From assembly GCA_016191305.1 (NCBI GenBank), contig JACPOX010000008.1:1-5582 (forward strand): 5,582 nt of DNA, in the 5' to 3' direction. The position numbers and the translations under genes were made by a program. The notes beneath the pieces are model-generated. The model was not told the origin of the DNA and did not search any database. It was given only the letters and a program-made list of their open reading frames with translations. The stretch comes from Legionella longbeachae (GTDB lineage: Bacteria; Pseudomonadota; Gammaproteobacteria; Legionellales; Legionellaceae). Below are positions 4,985-5,582 of this stretch, piece by piece. Each line of letters opens with the position of its first letter. Positions within the stretch are counted from its first letter, which is position 1.

Positions 4985-5582
4985 ATGTCAAAAGAAAAGC
5001 AAGAGCCGATAACACATCCTACAAAGATGCTTGTTTTCTCTAAGAACTCCAGATTTGCGAAGATAAATGCGTTTAGTTATTTAGATGAACGATCGCTAAA
5101 TAAACTCGTTAATAAGAAACTTAGTCATAGTCTACCCCAAACCAATAAAGATGAAGACAATAAAAACCAAGAGATACATATATGTTTTTCTCCATCACAA
5201 GATTCATTTCTTTCGTTAAAAAAATTGATGTTAAAAATTAACCCTGAGATAGTATTCTCTAATGAAATGGATAATTTCAGTGCTAATATTTTAACTTTCG
5301 ATCGATTAACCTCAAAGTGGGATGAATATTTACTTGATAAAGAATTTATAGAGAAACTTTCTACGGATCAAAAGATTGCTCGTCTTGTGCGAAAAGTAAA
5401 TCAAAAATGTCTCGAGCTTCTTGCTGGTACTATGACAAAAATGACAACAGACTCCTATGAACTATTTACAAGAACGGCGCAAAAGCGACTTGCCTTAGGA
5501 GAATCTATTCAAAACATTACTAAGGAACTAGCAAATTTATCCAGTTATCAAAGTGAATATATTAGAAATACGTTATTAAAAA
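4985..5582 (+). CDS. Hypothetical protein, 3'-truncated by window edge
   Basis: The frame is open from ATG 4985 to the right edge (199 codons, no stop), beginning 15 nt after the KAS III stop, so it is probably co-transcribed. I do not recognise the family. The visible part is soluble-looking, with no signal peptide or membrane segment. Residues 1-60 are basic and polar and include an Asn/Lys/Asp-rich stretch. Residues about 61-105 mix strand-like and helical segments (IHICFSPSQ, SLKKLMLKI, ANILTF). From about 110 to the edge it looks mostly helical and charged, possibly coiled coil. The start has only a weak ribosome site (GGGA, 4974-4977, 7 nt upstream); the next in-frame ATG at 5027 has none. 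Composition differs from KAS III: sampled lines are about 32% G+C against about 43%, 6 of 12 Ile codons are ATA (1 of 21 in KAS III), and 4 Arg codons are CGA (none in KAS III). The open frame is convincing; the function is unknown. Confidence 0.75.
   Translation, partial: MSKEKQEPITHPTKMLVFSKNSRFAKINAFSYLDERSLNKLVNKKLSHSLPQTNKDEDNKNQEIHICFSPSQDSFLSLKKLMLKINPEIVFSNEMDNFSANILTFDRLTSKWDEYLLDKEFIEKLSTDQKIARLVRKVNQKCLELLAGTMTKMTTDSYELFTRTAQKRLALGESIQNITKELANLSSYQSEYIRNTLLK

Overview
The window is one continuous, plus-strand, operon-like block from an AT-rich bacterium (about 40% G+C by eye). The first gene closely resembles, as I remember it, the fatty acyl-AMP ligase of Legionella pneumophila for which a crystal structure exists (LpFAAL). 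Together with base composition and codon use this points to a Legionella species or close relative (Legionellales, Gammaproteobacteria). The genus is an inference from recalled sequence, not a search.

Layout: (1) <1-1580, a fatty acyl-AMP ligase (FAAL) cut by the left edge; (2) 1585-2937, a second, compact AMP-forming acyl ligase; (3) 2927-3160, a stand-alone acyl carrier protein (ACP) with a DSL phosphopantetheine site; (4) 3157-3912, a short-chain dehydrogenase/reductase; (5) 3959-4969, a KAS III (FabH-like) condensing enzyme with Cys-His-Asn triad; (6) 4985->5582, an unrecognised gene running off the right edge. Junctions are very tight: a 4-nt gap, an 11-nt overlap, a 4-nt ATGA overlap, a 46-nt gap and a 15-nt gap. 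I see no convincing promoter or terminator inside, so genes 1-5 and probably 6 are read as one transcript whose promoter lies to the left. No RNA gene, insertion sequence, CRISPR array or attachment site is visible.

Inferred joint function: the FAAL adenylates a free fatty acid and passes it to the small ACP. The second ligase, which lacks the FAAL-type extra segment, activates the same or another carboxylic acid. KAS III performs one decarboxylative condensation and the SDR reduces the resulting beta-keto group. This is a small dedicated lipid or polyketide-like pathway separate from housekeeping fatty-acid synthesis. No dehydratase, enoyl reductase, thioesterase or phosphopantetheinyl transferase is visible, so the window alone predicts a beta-keto or beta-hydroxy acyl product. 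The product is unknown to me.

The most notable details are: a charge-neutral ACP; a KAS III that lacks the CoA-adenine-binding residues of E. coli FabH; P-loop substitutions in both ligases; a duplicated start-site module enclosing a 17-codon mini-ORF between genes 4 and 5; and a compositionally different unknown gene at the end of the operon.
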